Origin: Ecdyonurus torrentis
Lineage: Eukaryota; Arthropoda; Insecta; Ephemeroptera; Heptageniidae
Length of the DNA: 64,000 bases
Reading direction: 5' to 3'
Assembly: GCA_949318235.1 (NCBI GenBank)
Contig: OX439133.1
Coordinates: forward strand, 19,915,451-19,979,450
Part shown: positions 60,748 to 64,000 of the stretch, one piece after another
Position numbering within the stretch: the first letter of the stretch is position 1
Layout of the letters: every line of letters starts with the position of its first letter
Notes under the pieces: model-generated
What the model was told of the DNA's origin: nothing
Database searches by the model: none
What the model saw: the letters and a program-made list of their open reading frames with translations, nothing else
Program-made: the position numbers and the translations under genes

Positions 60748-61171
60748 TTAAGGTTGGGCCGACCATTTGATCCCATTTGAATTTTCAATAATTTTTTATG
60801 AGAAAAGTTGCAGCAATATTGTCTTGAATTTATAACTATCATCTAGATTGGATTTAACAGAAATTATAAAAAAATCCCCAGGTCTCAATTTTCATTGGCA
60901 CCCCAAAAAAACTATATTTAAAATTTTTTTAGGCCATCTATTGATAAGTTTAGGAACTAGGTATAACAAATTTTCCGATATAGTTTTTTCTGTGTTGGGC
61001 TTAATGTAGACTCACAAATCAAAAATAATTTAATAGATTTTGTATTGTTCTAGATGATAGTTATGATTTGAGTCAGCTAGGTTAGATATTTTGCCCGTAA
61101 TAAAGGAAAATAGTTTCACCAAGAGATGGCATCACTGTCGCCGACACCCCTAATGGTCTGCCCAACCTTAA
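60748..61171. mobile_element. TTAA-flanked inverted-repeat element, 424 bp
   Basis: TTAAGGTTGGGCCGACCATT at the left, complement of TTAAGGTTGGGCAGACCATT at the right. Interior arms share ATAACTATCATCTAGA in opposite orientation. TTAA at both ends suggests piggyBac-type insertion. Confidence 0.75.
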
Positions 61172-61933
61172 GTTGTTATTTTGATTGTTGCAACAATTAA
61201 AAAATATATAACTAATATTTAACTAGAGGTTGCAGCTTACAGCCCTCATCAATTACCCAATTACTTTTACTGTATTGTTTTCTGTTTTTTTATCAAATCT
61301 TTTTTTTTTTTTTTTTTTTTTTTTTCAATCAAAAAATGTTATTAATTTATAAATAGAGACCAGAGATTGTCAGATAAAAACAGATTCAGCCTACAAGTTT
61401 CATAGTTGTACTGTGTATTTTAAAAATTGGTAATTTCTATGAGTATATATAAGGTCTGTATATTAAGGGCTAAATATGTAGAACACAAATTAAACAAACA
61501 CATTAAGTTAATGTGGTGGATGTTAATGACTTACGATTTATGTAGGCTAAATGTCTCATTTTTATCAACAATCATATGGTCCTATTTGAATACATTGTTT
61601 TTTTTAATAACCCAAGCCAATAATAGTAAAATCTCATTAAAAAATATTTAAAACTATTTTCGATGAGGGTACAGAAATTATATTTTTGTGCAATTGATTT
61701 TGCTATTTGGCCTGGGGGCTGATTCTGTAACTTCTTAACGAACGAAATTATTTGACTTCTAATGCAAATTTCTTTGTTGACAACAAAGCAAAAACATTAC
61801 GGAATCAAGCTGGTTCAGTTGAAAACTTGTAGTAAAAAATAGTGCTGTTGAAATCTGAATAATTTTGAAATCCAGAGCAATCACATCTAGATTTTATAGA
61901 CACAATTCTACTTAAATTTAAAAAGGATTAATA

Positions 61934-61974
<41 letters not shown>

Positions 61975-62687
61975 GAAACGAAATTTTAAAAATTTGCTTT
62001 TTCTGAAAAATGAAATCTGATTTTTTCCCCATTCATTTCTTATTTTTATCCCTAGATAAAAAATTATTAGAAATACATTTTTAATTGGTACACTAGCTAT
62101 TTTTGGATTTGGATATCATAAAAAATAAACGTATAACGAACAGTTTTTAATCCTTTTTATTTCAAAATCTAGATTCATTTTAACAGCACTAAATATAAAA
62201 GTATACCTAATGATAACATATTGTATTGTTTTTTAGTATATTTTGCATCTTATGAATGTTTTACATATACGACGCTTTGTTATTATAAAAATATTATTAT
62301 TGTTGTAAATATAAATATTATATTGAATTATATCAACATGAAATTATACCATAGGGTATATTAATTACATTATCATCTTCAAATAATAAATGCAATTCAA
62401 ATTAATAATAATATGGGGAGCTATTTTAATTGGTGACTTATTAATGGAAGATACACTTATTATTTTCTCAAGGGTAAAAAATGCTTTCAAAAATTGACCA
62501 CCTATTTTATGTTATTTAAAACTCAAAGGTGTACAATACAAAATTTTGTAACCCATATTCAAATAATGGATAGGTAAAAAGAAAAAAAAAATTAACTAAA
62601 AGAAAAAAGAAACTAAAATTAATGGGATCTTGTAATTTTGCATTTTTGAGTCCTCTCAAAATTTTGTAATTTTGGAGTTTTCTTTCT

Positions 62688-62733
<46 letters not shown>

Positions 62734-63038
62734 CATGGTTAATATAATAACATTGTTTCTTAATGAAGAAATCTAAAATATTTATTGGGTAATCTTATTG
62801 CAAATTTTTAAAAGAGGGCATCGTCCTAAATTGATAGATATGCAAATTGTTTTAGTTCAATGAGTATTTTTTATTTTTATTTTTAAAAGTTGCAAAATGA
62901 TGTCATAGTCAAAAAAAAATAAATATATGTCCACAGGTAGGCATAAGAAAAAGTAGTTGACTTTTAAAAATTAATAAAAAATACTTAATGTACTCAAAAA
63001 TCTATCAATTCAATTTAGTTTTTTTTTTTTTCACCTTC

Positions 63039-63098
<60 letters not shown>

Positions 63099-64000
63099 AC
63101 AAGGCATGACCTTCAAAGTGTGTCCCTTCAAAGTGTGTCCCAAATGCTTTATAAGTCATCAGTTAAAATAATACACATTAAGTTACACTACAAATTCAAA
63201 TTATTGTTCACAAATAAATAATTAATTACACATTGTAGTCAAAAAAATTATTATTAATTTTCATAAATGTTTTAAAAATAATGCACATTCCATTTTTATC
63301 ATGCTAAATAATAAATAATTTATTATTTAATACTCTTTATTAAGTTCTAAAAAGAACTTACATTTAAAATAAAATATCATGCATTTATTTTTATATTTTT
63401 AGTTTGTTATGCCATAATTCATTATATTTTAATCAAAAAATGCTCAATTATTCCTTCATTTTTATTATAAAAATGTATTGTATTATTATTAGTATTATAT
63501 GCTTCATAATATAAATAAATTTAAGTATATTTATATCTAAATATATATTGTATGCACTTCTTTTTCTTCTGTAATCATGCAGTATATTTCTTTCAAACAA
63601 AAAAATAAATAGAAGCATTTATTAAAACGAAAAAATAGAAGTATAAATTCTTTTATGCTCCAATTTTATTTTATTTTATGTTATTAATTTTTTTTATGTT
63701 ACGTCTTAAAACTTTTTTCTATTTTTTATTATTATAATTATTAAAGAATTCTCAGAAATGCATTTATTTTCTTCTTATTGTGGGAAAAAGTTGTAGTTGA
63801 AAAAGTGAGGAAAAATAGCAAAAAAGTGTAAAAGTATAAAATTGCATTTTTTTTTTTTTTTTTTTTTTTTTTTGCATATTTTCTACTTTAACTGTCATTT
63901 ATATTTTTTCAAAAATTCATAATCTATATTTAAGTAAATTTTAATACTCAAACGTGCCTTTCCTAAAACTCTATGCCTTTAATTTTTTTTTTATATCTAT
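61172..64000. other. AT-rich DNA to window end
   Basis: Long poly-A/T tracts and TA-rich sequence; the 74-aa frame at 61427-61651 shows no family features. No gene or element defined. Confidence 0.55.
63041..63094. repeat. 54-nt poly-A tract
   Basis: Homopolymer; similar long runs lie at 61939-61973 and 62690-62729. Confidence 0.95.

Overview
The window is AT-rich eukaryotic DNA, almost certainly from an invertebrate animal. The reasons are one spliced gene with GT-AG introns encoding an animal-type EF-hand protein, very long AT-rich non-coding stretches, abundant microsatellites and homopolymers, and dense non-autonomous DNA transposons. I cannot place the species from sequence alone. There are no rRNA or tRNA genes, no CRISPR array, and no intact transposase or retroelement ORF that I can support.

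Layout. 0-9.6 kb: microsatellites, three GC-rich hAT-like right ends, a 1-kb palindrome (1184-2228) and several families of small inverted-repeat elements (MITEs). 9.6-24.0 kb: a degenerate array of about a dozen copies of a roughly 0.7-1.1-kb AT-rich unit with a recurring poly-G tract. It is interrupted by a 2-kb foldback element with an 8-bp target duplication (16615-18656), a TTAA element (19679-20023) and a 935-bp hAT-type element (20635-21569). 24.0-28.3 kb: scattered MITEs and a hairpin-rich element. 28.3-39.2 kb: a giant foldback element (28312-39171, about 10.9 kb). Its long inverted arms are built from three kinds of tandem repeat and it is flanked by a 9-bp direct repeat. 39.2-44.1 kb: further MITEs and a 2.1-kb hAT-type element with an 8-bp target duplication and a second palindrome inside.

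45.8-59.1 kb: the only gene I can support, on the plus strand. Six coding exons (45857-46266, 48519-48730, 55515-55780, 56334-56493, 57317-57576, 58732-58965) join in frame at every junction to give 513 residues. The protein has a low-complexity N-terminal region with repeated acidic-Arg-Lys-x-Ser motifs, a polyglutamine tract, one canonical EF-hand and one or two degenerate ones. The C-terminal half resembles the invertebrate sarcoplasmic calcium-binding protein/calexcitin group. Its introns are heavily colonised by inverted-repeat elements, including a nearly perfect 2-kb palindrome in intron 2. 59.1-64 kb: AT-rich sequence with one more TTAA inverted-repeat element.

The dominant theme is foldback DNA. 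At least five palindromes of 1-11 kb and many short MITEs lie here, several datable by nesting and target duplications. A second theme is that the 8-mer TGACGTCA, the cAMP-response-element consensus, occurs 14 times, mostly inside unrelated repeat families.
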